Below, piece after piece: positions 37,743-46,448 of a stretch of 64,000 bases of DNA. A model generated the notes under the pieces. That model searched no databases. It was not told the origin of the DNA and saw nothing but the letters and a program-made list of their open reading frames with translations. Both the position numbers and the translations under genes were made by a program. Origin of the DNA: CAVVVS01 sp963751355 (GTDB lineage Bacteria; Bacteroidota; Ignavibacteria; Ignavibacteriales; Ignavibacteriaceae); assembly GCA_963751355.1 (NCBI GenBank), contig CAVVVS010000121.1:12070-76069 (forward strand), written 5' to 3'. How positions within the stretch are numbered: the stretch's first letter is position 1; every line of letters starts with the position of its first letter.

Positions 37743-38363
37743 TCAAGTTATAAGATAGAATAAAGGGAATAAGAAAATCCATATTATATCTACCAGGTGC
37801 CAGTATAATCCTGCTGCTTCTAATTTTACATAATTATCTTCATTTATAACACCTTTAATTGTAAAACGCAGCATGAATGCTATTACTGTCATACCTACGA
37901 TAACATGAATTCCGTGAAGCCCGACCATCGAATAATATAACCCGTAATAAAGTATTTGTCCTCTCGGTTTCGCTTCCAGTATGCTTGAGCCGGGAAAATT
38001 CCCTTTGCTAATTTCGGCACTCCATTCTATAAATTTATTAACCAGGAATGCCAAACCGAAGAGAATGGTAGTAAACTGCAGAGTAATGGAAAGTTTCCTC
38101 TGCCCTCTTTTTATAGCCGATATTGCAAGAGCCATAGTTAAACTGCTGGTTAAAAGTATTGCAGTATTTAAAGTACCTAAGAAAGTATTCATCTCCCTGG
38201 AGGCAATTGCAAAATCCTGTTGATGGGTAAACCTATATACCGAATACATCAAGAACAATCCGCCGAATAATGTTAGCTCAGAAAACAGGAAGAGCCACAT
38301 CCCCATTTTTGAACGGATATCGTCCCTATGTAAATGAGCTTCTGCGTGCGGTTGAGTACTCAA
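37743..38363 (-). CDS. coxC: Cytochrome c oxidase subunit III
   Basis: A 206-residue membrane protein with five helices after a short cytoplasmic N-terminus. It has the GMWLFLFSELTLFGGLF start of helix I and the family pattern YYSMVGLHGIHVIVGM and GLYWHLVDIIWIFLFPLFYL at the end. Its start overlaps the coxA stop by 4 nt. As the short, five-helix form it resembles subunit III of caa3 oxidases. Confidence 0.95.
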   Translation of the reverse strand: MSTQPHAEAHLHRDDIRSKMGMWLFLFSELTLFGGLFLMYSVYRFTHQQDFAIASREMNTFLGTLNTAILLTSSLTMALAISAIKRGQRKLSITLQFTTILFGLAFLVNKFIEWSAEISKGNFPGSSILEAKPRGQILYYGLYYSMVGLHGIHVIVGMTVIAFMLRFTIKGVINEDNYVKLEAAGLYWHLVDIIWIFLFPLFYLIT

Positions 38364-40024
38364 TTTACCTCCTCTTTTTCTAAAGTGACTAAATCATTTC
38401 TTTTATACTCATAAGGACCGTCGATTATGTTAGGTATCTCTTCAAAATTTTCAAGTGTCGGCGGTGTATCTACCTGCCACTCAAGAGTTTCGCCCCCCCA
38501 AATATTTTTTTCCGTAACACGTATTCCTTTTCTAACCGATATTAAAAGATTTATCAGCATAATAAGCATGCCTATTATCAATATCCATGAACCTACCGTT
38601 GCAATTATATGATAAGGTTGAAACTTTGGAATATAGTGATAAGATCTTCTTGGCATTCCCATCCATCCCATAATTAAGAACGGGAAATAAAGGATATTGA
38701 ATCCGACAAATATTATCCAAAACGCAACTTTAGCAACTTTTTGATTATACATTCGTCCTGTCATTTTAGGCAGCCAGTAATGGAGAGCTGCAAAGAGTCC
38801 AATCCCTGTTCCGCCGAAGACCACGTAATGAATATGGCCTACAATAAAATATGTATCCGTCAAATATATATCCACCGATAATGCACCCTGAATTACTCCG
38901 GTGAGACCTCCTATTGCAAACAAAAAGATGAATGCAAGTGAATATAGTAACGGTGGATCAAGCTTTATTGATCCCTTATACAGTGTAGCTGTCCAGTTAA
39001 ATACTTTTATTGCGCTTGGAATTGCCACCAGGAACGTCAGCAATGAAAAAACAAATTCAGCTGTTTCACTCATTCCGGTTGCAAACATGTGGTGAGCCCA
39101 AACAAGCGAACCAAAGAGAGCAATCCCAAGACTGGAATAAGCTATAAATTTATAACCAAAAATAGTCCGTTGCGAAAATACCGGGATTATTTCCGATATG
39201 ACTCCCATTGCTGGTACAATTATTATGTACACGGCAGGATGAGAATACATCCAGAACATATGCTGAAACAGCAGAGGGTCACCCCCTAATGCCGGATCGA
39301 AAATGCCTACGTGCAATACTCTTTCAACTATTACCATAAGTAAAGTAATTCCAACAATTGGAGTAACTATAACCTGTATCCATGCTGTAGCATAAAGCGA
39401 CCATGCAAATAAGGGCATTTTGAACCAGCCCATGCCCGGTGCTCTCATCCGGTGAATAGTTGTTAAGAAATTTAATCCTGTCAATATGGATGAAAACCCT
39501 AATATGAATACAGCGGACAAAGTAAATATCATATTAGTACCGGTTCGAACGCTATAAGGAATGTAAAAAGTCCAACCGGTGTCGGCTGCACCTCCGGGTA
39601 ATACTATTGAAAGTAAAATCATAATTCCGCCTATGATATATAAATACCACGACAGTAAATTCAATCTTGGGAAGGCAACATCTTTCGCTCCAAGCATAAT
39701 TGGCAGAAAGAAATTACCAAAGGCAGCAGGTATAACCGGTATAACTACAATGAATATCATTATTACACCGTGAAGCGTAAAGAATTCATTATATGCTTGT
39801 GGATTAACGATTGTTCCTTGAGGCGTTAGTAATTCCAGCCTAATTAAAAAACCAAGCGTTACACCGACGGCAAAAAAACTAAGGACAGTCATCAAATAAA
39901 GAATACCAATTCTTTTATGATCGGTTGTTAAAAGCCAGCCTAAGATACCTTTATGTTTACCTGTATCTTCCAGGTAACTCGGCGGTCGTCCGTTATGATC
40001 GACAGTTAAAGCGTCACTTGCCAT
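38360..40024 (-). CDS. coxA: Cytochrome c oxidase subunit I (A2-type motif)
   Basis: The 554-residue catalytic subunit with heme a, heme a3 and CuB. The heme a ligand is in FTLHGVIMIF; the CuB His-Tyr pair is in MYSHPAVYIIIVP. The later LVWAHHMF supplies two CuB His and VGHIHYVVFGG the heme a/a3 His pair. The Glu of the A1 D-channel (GHPEVY) is replaced by Ala with Tyr-Ser upstream (YSHPAVY), which is the A2-type motif known from Rhodothermus and Thermus caa3 oxidases. It pumps protons while reducing O2 to water. Confidence 0.97.
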   Translation of the reverse strand: MASDALTVDHNGRPPSYLEDTGKHKGILGWLLTTDHKRIGILYLMTVLSFFAVGVTLGFLIRLELLTPQGTIVNPQAYNEFFTLHGVIMIFIVVIPVIPAAFGNFFLPIMLGAKDVAFPRLNLLSWYLYIIGGIMILLSIVLPGGAADTGWTFYIPYSVRTGTNMIFTLSAVFILGFSSILTGLNFLTTIHRMRAPGMGWFKMPLFAWSLYATAWIQVIVTPIVGITLLMVIVERVLHVGIFDPALGGDPLLFQHMFWMYSHPAVYIIIVPAMGVISEIIPVFSQRTIFGYKFIAYSSLGIALFGSLVWAHHMFATGMSETAEFVFSLLTFLVAIPSAIKVFNWTATLYKGSIKLDPPLLYSLAFIFLFAIGGLTGVIQGALSVDIYLTDTYFIVGHIHYVVFGGTGIGLFAALHYWLPKMTGRMYNQKVAKVAFWIIFVGFNILYFPFLIMGWMGMPRRSYHYIPKFQPYHIIATVGSWILIIGMLIMLINLLISVRKGIRVTEKNIWGGETLEWQVDTPPTLENFEEIPNIIDGPYEYKRNDLVTLEKEEVN

Positions 40025-40042
40025 AAATATCTTCCTTTATTT

Positions 40043-40876
40043 CTATTTCCTTTTATTAGGATTTGCTTTTTTTATAATTATCAGAACCGATGCAATGGAT
40101 AAAAGCCCGGCTGCAACTACAAGAGAAAGAACTAATAAGTCTTTTCCCTTTGGTCTGAAGCTAAAGCAGGTTTGTAAAACATTTGCAATTGTTGAAGCTA
40201 CATCGCTTTTAGAAGCATCCATTATCGACATTTTAAAATCAGAGGGCAAAATTTGAAAATCACCCCTGCTGGTATAACCCGGATTCACATAACGGCAAAT
40301 TTTGCCGTTTTTATCTACGAATATTAACACTCCTTTATGTAAAAAGCCTCCGATTGTTCGCTTGAATTCGAAACCTGCGGCATCAGTGAGCTTATATATA
40401 TTAACACTGTCACCCGTAAGAAATGTCCATGATGAATCCGGTATTTTTCTATTAATTAAACCAACCATCGAGCGCTTTTTTCTTGCCGCAATTGCAGGAG
40501 TTTCATTCTGATCGATGCTGATGCTTATGATATCATAATCTTTTCCGGGTTCCAGTTTTACCCTGCCTATAACGTTGGATATTTCTGCCATTAGCGGTGT
40601 GCATATACCCGAACATCTGTAATAACAAAAATCTAAAACTGTGGGCTTATTTACTAACTCTTTTAAAGTAACCTGTTTTCCTTCCGAATTAACAAATTTT
40701 AGATTTAACGGAATTGTTTTTCCTAAATGTTCTACAACCTTTGCCGTATTATAATCTGCAAATGATGAATTATTAAATATGAATAAAGACAGAAACGTAA
40801 TAATTACGAACGTGCCGGAAGCTCTAAAAATCCGTCGGATATTATTAATAATATGATTACTTTGAAACAAAATCAT
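40043..40876 (-). CDS. SCO1/SenC-family copper chaperone (copy 2)
   Basis: A thioredoxin-fold protein that helps assemble CuA in subunit II. It has an N-terminal membrane segment or signal, the copper-binding pair in CYYRCSGICTPLM (CSGIC) and the third ligand His in GGFLHKG. A hydrophobic helix near the C-terminus suggests a second anchor. The longer reading starts at TTG 40888; I use ATG 40876 but no clear ribosome site distinguishes them. It lies 18 nt upstream of coxA and 60 nt downstream of its paralogue. Confidence 0.9.
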   Translation of the reverse strand: MILFQSNHIINNIRRIFRASGTFVIITFLSLFIFNNSSFADYNTAKVVEHLGKTIPLNLKFVNSEGKQVTLKELVNKPTVLDFCYYRCSGICTPLMAEISNVIGRVKLEPGKDYDIISISIDQNETPAIAARKKRSMVGLINRKIPDSSWTFLTGDSVNIYKLTDAAGFEFKRTIGGFLHKGVLIFVDKNGKICRYVNPGYTSRGDFQILPSDFKMSIMDASKSDVASTIANVLQTCFSFRPKGKDLLVLSLVVAAGLLSIASVLIIIKKANPNKRK

Positions 40877-40949
40877 TCTATCAATCAATTTAGTTTTTAT
40901 ACAAAAAAAATAGATCCGTTAGGGAAAGAAATAAAAATTACAAATTAAA

Positions 40950-41756
40950 TTAAACTTGTTTTTTTGTCCTTGGCTTCTTATTCAAATATACTACAAAGCC
41001 GATTACGAACAAGAGAATACTTGCACCGGAAATTTTAAATAAATCATAAACAAATGCTTCATTTTTCGGCGTTTCGCTGAAACAAACTTTAAGCTGTTCA
41101 TCCATTCCCGGAATAGCTTCATTCTTTTGAGCATAATTAAGAGCCATCTTAAATCTTAAAGGTAAAATTCTGAAATTTCCTCTGTTGTCAAACCCAGGAC
41201 GCAGGTAATAACAAATCTTCCCCTCTTTCGAAACGAAAATGAGTATCCCTCTGTGTAAAAACCCTCCCTGGGTTCTTTCAAAATTAAATCCGGCAGCTTT
41301 TGTCAACTTATTAATAGTCAAACTATCTGTGGTTAAAAATCTCCATGCACTATCAGGAAGTGCCCTGCCTACAAGGCGCATCATTATCCTTTTTTTCCTT
41401 GCAGCCATCAAAGGAGTTTCATTTTCATCGAAACTTATGCTCACTAAATTATAATCCTTCCCCGGGACCAAATCAATACGATTTATAACTTCCGCAACAT
41501 CGGTCATAAGCGGAGTGCAAATCCCCTTACATCGATAATATACAAAATCAATTACCGTAGGTTTATCAATCAGATTTTTCAAATTAACAGTATTGTTGTC
41601 CGAATCTTTAAGATTTAAATTTAGGGGTAATAACTCTCCCACATGAGGTTTAACATTAATATCTTTATCCTGTCCATATGCATAATCGTTCATCGTAAAC
41701 ATTATGGCTGCGGCAAATAGAATAAAATATATGTGTATCCTTTTCTTAAACATCAT
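40950..41756 (-). CDS. SCO1/SenC-family copper chaperone (copy 1)
   Basis: A 268-residue paralogue of the following gene, with a signal peptide, CKGIC motif in YYRCKGICTPLM and His in GGFLHRG, plus a C-terminal helix and basic tail (KKPRTKKQV). Two adjacent SCO proteins may divide roles between CuA loading and thiol reduction. It begins 3 nt after the stop of the cytochrome c gene. Confidence 0.9.
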   Translation of the reverse strand: MMFKKRIHIYFILFAAAIMFTMNDYAYGQDKDINVKPHVGELLPLNLNLKDSDNNTVNLKNLIDKPTVIDFVYYRCKGICTPLMTDVAEVINRIDLVPGKDYNLVSISFDENETPLMAARKKRIMMRLVGRALPDSAWRFLTTDSLTINKLTKAAGFNFERTQGGFLHRGILIFVSKEGKICYYLRPGFDNRGNFRILPLRFKMALNYAQKNEAIPGMDEQLKVCFSETPKNEAFVYDLFKISGASILLFVIGFVVYLNKKPRTKKQV

Positions 41757-41759
41757 TTC

Positions 41760-42701
41760 TTAACTAAATAATTTGTTCAAATAATTAAATAAATTATCCC
41801 ATTGATCGGCTGACAAATCGTGAACTCTATCATTAAAACCATCTTCATTAATCTCATGAACTACCAAGTCAATGAATACCTTTTGATTATTGTGCCACTC
41901 ACCTGTATTGAATAAGGTTGTCAATGCTCTCATTTTATTATCAGTAACAGATTCAAAAATTTTTGCTCCTTCACTTTGTTCAGCGTCATTCTTTATGAAA
42001 TTCATAATGCTCAGTATTTTTTGATATTTCTGCTGAGTATTCATTTCTATAAGTTTCATCGCATCTTCAACAGGTACCTGTCCCGGATTTTTTTGAACTG
42101 CATCAAGTTTATAAGTTTGAATTAAATCTTCAAGATCTTCTTTTGTATCTGTCGGGGGATTTGGTACAAATGTAGAGCGTATATACTGAGCTAACGCAAA
42201 TCGCTGAGTCGGTGAGAAATTATCGAAAGCTACCATAGCACTTCCCTTTACACCTTCCGAAAGTGTTTTATAAATTTCTGACAATTTTGAACCGTTTACC
42301 CAACCTGTTTTACTTGTAAAGTTACGGGGTGATGGTTTTAATGCAGCAGCAGCTACTCCGTCACCCTTACCGTTTGCTCCGTGACACGATACGCAGTTTG
42401 TAGTAAATAGTTTCTTTCCTTCTTGTACCAATGTATCGCTTGGCTGACTTAATGCCATCACATCTGCTTTTGGAGTAGTAGTAGGCTCTTCAAGTTTGAA
42501 ATCAGTGGGATACGTTTTCATTGTATCTTGTATAGCAGGCGGTACAGTCCGTCTTTCCATATTGTTAAATTTGCTCATATAGAAAAGACCGATGCCTGTC
42601 CCAATGATCAAAATGTAAACAAAAGCCAAAACAAATTTCTTTGCTTTAGTAACTTCTATTTCAGACGTAATACCGTTTTTTTCTTTTTCTGAATTACTCA
42701 T
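41760..42701 (-). CDS. Membrane-anchored monoheme cytochrome c
   Basis: A 313-residue protein with an N-terminal anchor (about 23-42), a linker, and one c-type heme motif CVSCH at 103-107 followed by GANGKGDGVA, a class I cytochrome c start. Residues 200-313 form an extra helical domain with no heme motif. It lies between actF and the SCO genes. Since CoxB has no heme domain, it could be the electron link between ACIII and the oxidase. This role is inferred from position. Confidence 0.85.
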   Translation of the reverse strand: MSNSEKEKNGITSEIEVTKAKKFVLAFVYILIIGTGIGLFYMSKFNNMERRTVPPAIQDTMKTYPTDFKLEEPTTTPKADVMALSQPSDTLVQEGKKLFTTNCVSCHGANGKGDGVAAAALKPSPRNFTSKTGWVNGSKLSEIYKTLSEGVKGSAMVAFDNFSPTQRFALAQYIRSTFVPNPPTDTKEDLEDLIQTYKLDAVQKNPGQVPVEDAMKLIEMNTQQKYQKILSIMNFIKNDAEQSEGAKIFESVTDNKMRALTTLFNTGEWHNNQKVFIDLVVHEINEDGFNDRVHDLSADQWDNLFNYLNKLFS

Positions 42702-42726
42702 AAGAAACCTTCTGATACCCTAATAA

Positions 42727-43917
42727 TTAAAGGTGAAAATCTAAACTTCTTTTTAATTTTGGATCACCGACCGGAATTAAATTATGTTTTTTTACCATAA
42801 ACTTAAATGCTACTATTACTAAACCAACTACGAGCAACGGAAAAGTGAAATCAATCCAGCTGAACGAGTAAGTATAACCGTTATTAGCCATTCCTGGCAT
42901 AACCATCCAATATATATCAATAAATTCTGAGCATATTATCCAAATCGCAATAAATTTCAGCCTTCGGGGATTCGTTTTAGCCTGCTTGGATATTAGCGCA
43001 AAAAACGGGATAACAAAATGAGTCAGTACTAAAATTATAGACAAATATTTCCATCCGCCGCTCCATCTATTCACAAAGAATACAATTTCTTCCGGTAAAT
43101 TTCCGTACCACTGCAGCATATATTGTGAAAAAGCTATATATCCCCAGAAAGAGGTGAAAGCGAACATGAGAGTTCCGAGACTATAGAAATGATCATCTCT
43201 TAATTTGGAAGACAGGTAACCTTTCTGATGTAAGATAACTGCCGCTAAAGTGAGTCCCGCTAATGCAACCCAAACAGCATCCGAAAAAAAGTATACTCCG
43301 AATATGGTTGAAAACCAATGCGGCGACATGCTCATTATCCAGTCAAATGAAATTAGCGATACCGTAAAAGCAAAAACCACTATGAAGAAAGCAGAAATCC
43401 TAATGTTTATTCTGGTGAAAGATTGATCATCAACGGTATCTTGCTTTCTTGAGTTTCTGATTAACGCGAAATAGAATATTATCCATATAACAAAAATCCC
43501 AATATCACGCAGAATAAAAAATGTAGAATTCAAATAAGGAGCTTTTGCTTGTAAAACCTTATCATGAGCCACAGCCAAAGGATTCATCCATTTAAATAGA
43601 TCATGCATACCAAAAAATAGCGGAATGACAAGAATTACAAGAAATAGTACATTCACAGAAAAGAATTCACTTATTCGTCGAAAAGGGACACTCCATACAG
43701 CATTTGCCGCATATTCAACTGCTACCAGGAATAACGAACCAATTCCGAATGAAAGGAAAAACAAAAAAGTAGTTAAATATGTAAATGATGCACGAGCCGG
43801 ATCAACAAGATAACTTATAATTCCTGACACCAACCCGACTGCCAGCAAAACCATTCCAAGTGTTCCTATACTTTTAGGTAATTCTTTTTTAGTATAACCG
43901 GTTTCAATTTTGGACAT
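42727..43917 (-). CDS. actF: Alternative complex III membrane subunit ActF
   Basis: A membrane protein of about 396 residues with ten helices, of the ACIII ActF type related to NrfD/ActC. It has the FFWGYIAFSQYMLQWYGNLPEE and GMANNGYTYSFSWIDFTFPLL stretches in the later helices. The start is set at the ATG 43917 (MSKIETGY), 10 nt after AAGGAG; the longer ORF adds 26 residues that overlap the previous gene more deeply. It overlaps the ActD-ActE stop by 14 nt. It provides part of the quinol-binding and proton-conducting membrane domain. Confidence 0.88.
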   Translation of the reverse strand: MSKIETGYTKKELPKSIGTLGMVLLAVGLVSGIISYLVDPARASFTYLTTFLFFLSFGIGSLFLVAVEYAANAVWSVPFRRISEFFSVNVLFLVILVIPLFFGMHDLFKWMNPLAVAHDKVLQAKAPYLNSTFFILRDIGIFVIWIIFYFALIRNSRKQDTVDDQSFTRINIRISAFFIVVFAFTVSLISFDWIMSMSPHWFSTIFGVYFFSDAVWVALAGLTLAAVILHQKGYLSSKLRDDHFYSLGTLMFAFTSFWGYIAFSQYMLQWYGNLPEEIVFFVNRWSGGWKYLSIILVLTHFVIPFFALISKQAKTNPRRLKFIAIWIICSEFIDIYWMVMPGMANNGYTYSFSWIDFTFPLLVVGLVIVAFKFMVKKHNLIPVGDPKLKRSLDFHL

Positions 43918-45082
43918 TTTTACCAGACTCCTTATTAAACTCTTTGATCGCTGTAAAATCTGTTGGTTTCGGGTTTTGTGCTCTTTGCAAAACACGAATA
44001 TAATTAATTATTGCCCACCTTTGTTCTCTTGTAATTTGATATGCATATGAAGGCATCGCATTTTGTCCGTTGGTAATTATATGATATAATTTACCGTCAC
44101 TAAATCCAATAACTCTAGCCGTGTGTAAAGATGGCCCCGGGGGAAATTGACCTTGCAATCTGCTGTTCCCTTCGGCTAAATTTCCATGACAGGGACTGCA
44201 ATAAGTTAAAAATTTTCTTTTCCCTAACTTTAAAACATTTTTTGTGGGAAGTAACGGATTGGAATAAGCAACCGCCGGATCAGGCTTACCTTCATATGGA
44301 TATGGTACGTAGTTACGAGCTACAGTACCAATAACCGGGGTTCTCATTTCGCGCCCGTCGTAGAAAAAATTACTTGGTTCCTGAGAAACTCCTTTATTTT
44401 GATTTGACATGAAATCAAAAGGAGGTAAGTACATTAATTTATTAAGAGTAATATATGTACTTCCTGAAGTTATAACAGCAATAATTAAAAGGAAGAATAA
44501 AAACTTCGGTTGGAAGATGGTAAACTCTTCTTTTGGCGGATAATAAATTAATTCCGTTTCGATTGCACCCAATTCTTTTAAAAAATCAAGCACTTTGTTT
44601 TGATCGAATAAAGGATCAGCGGCTTCCACCACAACCCCGTATTTATCCACCGACACGTTCTTCATATATTCCGAATCATGCAATGGATGATTATGATTCG
44701 GAAAATTAAAGAGAACTATTATCATTACTATAGCAGTTGTTACGGTAGCAAAAAGGACTGTTGTTTCAAATGTAATCGGTATATACGCAGGTAAAGCAAA
44801 GAAAGGCTTACCTCCGATAATAAGTGGATAGTTTACAGAAAGTGCCCACCACATAAATAATAATATAAAGATAGCTCCCGAGAGTCCTGCAATAATTGTT
44901 ACATATCCTAGCCACGATGATTTAAGTCCCATGGCGCTATCCATACCATGTATTGGATAAGGAGTATTTATATCAAACTTTTTATAACCTGCTCTTTTAA
45001 TTTTCTTTGATGCATTAATAATCTTATCCGGCGTATCATAAAGCGCAGTAACACCGTATAATTTATTTTCATTATTCGTCAT
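43904..45082 (-). CDS. ActD-ActE fusion: DUF3341 membrane domain plus monoheme cytochrome c
   Basis: A 392-residue protein joining two ACIII subunits that are encoded separately in the best studied complexes. Residues 1-165 are ActD-like (DUF3341): a cytoplasmic LYGVTALYDTPDKII start and two helices. Another helix at about 185-200 is followed by a cytochrome c domain with heme motif CSPCH near 295 and likely distal Met in GQNAMPSYAYQI. The ATG at 45082 has GGAG 6 nt upstream and overlaps the actC end by 11 nt. No frameshift or stop separates the parts, so this is a true fusion. Confidence 0.88.
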   Translation of the reverse strand: MTNNENKLYGVTALYDTPDKIINASKKIKRAGYKKFDINTPYPIHGMDSAMGLKSSWLGYVTIIAGLSGAIFILLFMWWALSVNYPLIIGGKPFFALPAYIPITFETTVLFATVTTAIVMIIVLFNFPNHNHPLHDSEYMKNVSVDKYGVVVEAADPLFDQNKVLDFLKELGAIETELIYYPPKEEFTIFQPKFLFFLLIIAVITSGSTYITLNKLMYLPPFDFMSNQNKGVSQEPSNFFYDGREMRTPVIGTVARNYVPYPYEGKPDPAVAYSNPLLPTKNVLKLGKRKFLTYCSPCHGNLAEGNSRLQGQFPPGPSLHTARVIGFSDGKLYHIITNGQNAMPSYAYQITREQRWAIINYIRVLQRAQNPKPTDFTAIKEFNKESGKNVQN

Positions 45083-46448
45083 TATCATCTCCGTGGTGTG
45101 AAGGTTGTGCTCCTTGAGCAACGCTTTTTATTTCAGAAATCGATATAACAGGAGCCGATTTTGCAAATAATAAAATAAGCGTAAAGAATAGTCCAAAACT
45201 TCCCAATAATATTCCCAGATCAACTAATGTTGGTCTGAAATATGCCCAGCTTGTAGGTAAAAAATCTCTTGAAAGCGATGATGCTATAATAATAAAACGC
45301 TCCATCCACATACCCACATTTACCAAAATTACAATCACTAACATTGCCGGTATCGATCTTCTAATTTTTCGGAACCAGAATAATTGAGGAAATACCACAT
45401 TACAACTTACCATTATCCAGTAACCCCAGCCGTACGGTCCGAAAGCTCTTTCAAGTGTTGTAAATAATTCTGCCGGAACACCACTGTACCATGACATAAA
45501 CCATTCGATCACATAAGCATACCCAACCATTGAGCCCGTGAGCAGGATAATCTTGTTCATCCTATCGAGATGATCCATCGTAATAATATGTTCCATATCG
45601 AATATTTTTCTTACGAAAATTAGAACCGTAACCACCATTGCAAAACCGGAAAATATTGCCCCGGCAACAAAATACGGCGGGAATATTGTAGAATGCCATC
45701 CGGGCAAAATTGCCACGGCAAAGTCAAAACTAACAACCGTGTGAACGGAAAGTACTAACGGAGTTGCCAATCCGGCTAATATCATATAGACTTTTTCGTA
45801 ATGTCTCCAATGCCTGTTGGAATGTCTCCAGCCAAGACTAAAGAAAGAGTATATGAATTTTTTAGCTTTAGAAGTTGCCCTGTCTCTTAAAGTAGCAAAG
45901 TCGGGAATAAGCCCCACATACCAAAATATTAAAGAGACCGTAAAATATGTAGAAACCGCGAAGACGTCCCAAACCAAAGGGGAAACAAAGTTCGGCCAAA
46001 TGCTGTGCTGATTTGGATAAGGTATTATGTATCCAGCTAGCCATGGTCTTCCCAAGTGAAGCACGGGAAACAAACCTGCGCATATAACAGCGAAAATAGT
46101 CATGGCTTCTGCAAACCTTGCAACACCATTTCTCCATTTTTGCCTTAATAAGAAAAGGATTGCAGATATTAAAGTACCGGCATGCCCTATTCCAATCCAG
46201 AACACAAAATTTGTAATTCCAAATGCCCAGGCAACCGGTTGGTTATTACCCCACATTCCTATACCATAATAGAATGTAAGTCCGACACAAATTGCGCCTA
46301 TCAATAGCATGCTGCCGGTTATTGAGAGAGCAATGTAATATTTTTTACTGACCGGTTGATTCTGCGGTGCAGCTATTACATCTTCTAGCTCTTTTAGCGG
46401 CGGATTCCCTTCTATGAGTGGTAACTCTATAGAATAATCGGTAGTCAC
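45072..46448 (-). CDS. actC: Alternative complex III membrane subunit ActC (NrfD/PsrC family)
   Basis: A 458-residue protein with about ten helices, of the NrfD/PsrC family. It has the NFVFWIGIGHAGTLISAILFL segment and the SVHTVVSFDFAVAILPGWHSTIFPPYFVAGA quinol-site region typical of ActC. It starts at GTG (46446-46448), overlapping the actB stop by 1 nt. It anchors ActB and is part of the quinol:electron acceptor oxidoreductase. Confidence 0.93.
   Translation of the reverse strand: MTTDYSIELPLIEGNPPLKELEDVIAAPQNQPVSKKYYIALSITGSMLLIGAICVGLTFYYGIGMWGNNQPVAWAFGITNFVFWIGIGHAGTLISAILFLLRQKWRNGVARFAEAMTIFAVICAGLFPVLHLGRPWLAGYIIPYPNQHSIWPNFVSPLVWDVFAVSTYFTVSLIFWYVGLIPDFATLRDRATSKAKKFIYSFFSLGWRHSNRHWRHYEKVYMILAGLATPLVLSVHTVVSFDFAVAILPGWHSTIFPPYFVAGAIFSGFAMVVTVLIFVRKIFDMEHIITMDHLDRMNKIILLTGSMVGYAYVIEWFMSWYSGVPAELFTTLERAFGPYGWGYWIMVSCNVVFPQLFWFRKIRRSIPAMLVIVILVNVGMWMERFIIIASSLSRDFLPTSWAYFRPTLVDLGILLGSFGLFFTLILLFAKSAPVISISEIKSVAQGAQPSHHGDDNDE

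Noticed and set aside
43918..43995. 26-residue N-terminal extension of ActF
   Set aside because: It overlaps the previous gene deeply and is not membrane-like; the ATG at 43917 has AAGGAG upstream and fits the family start.
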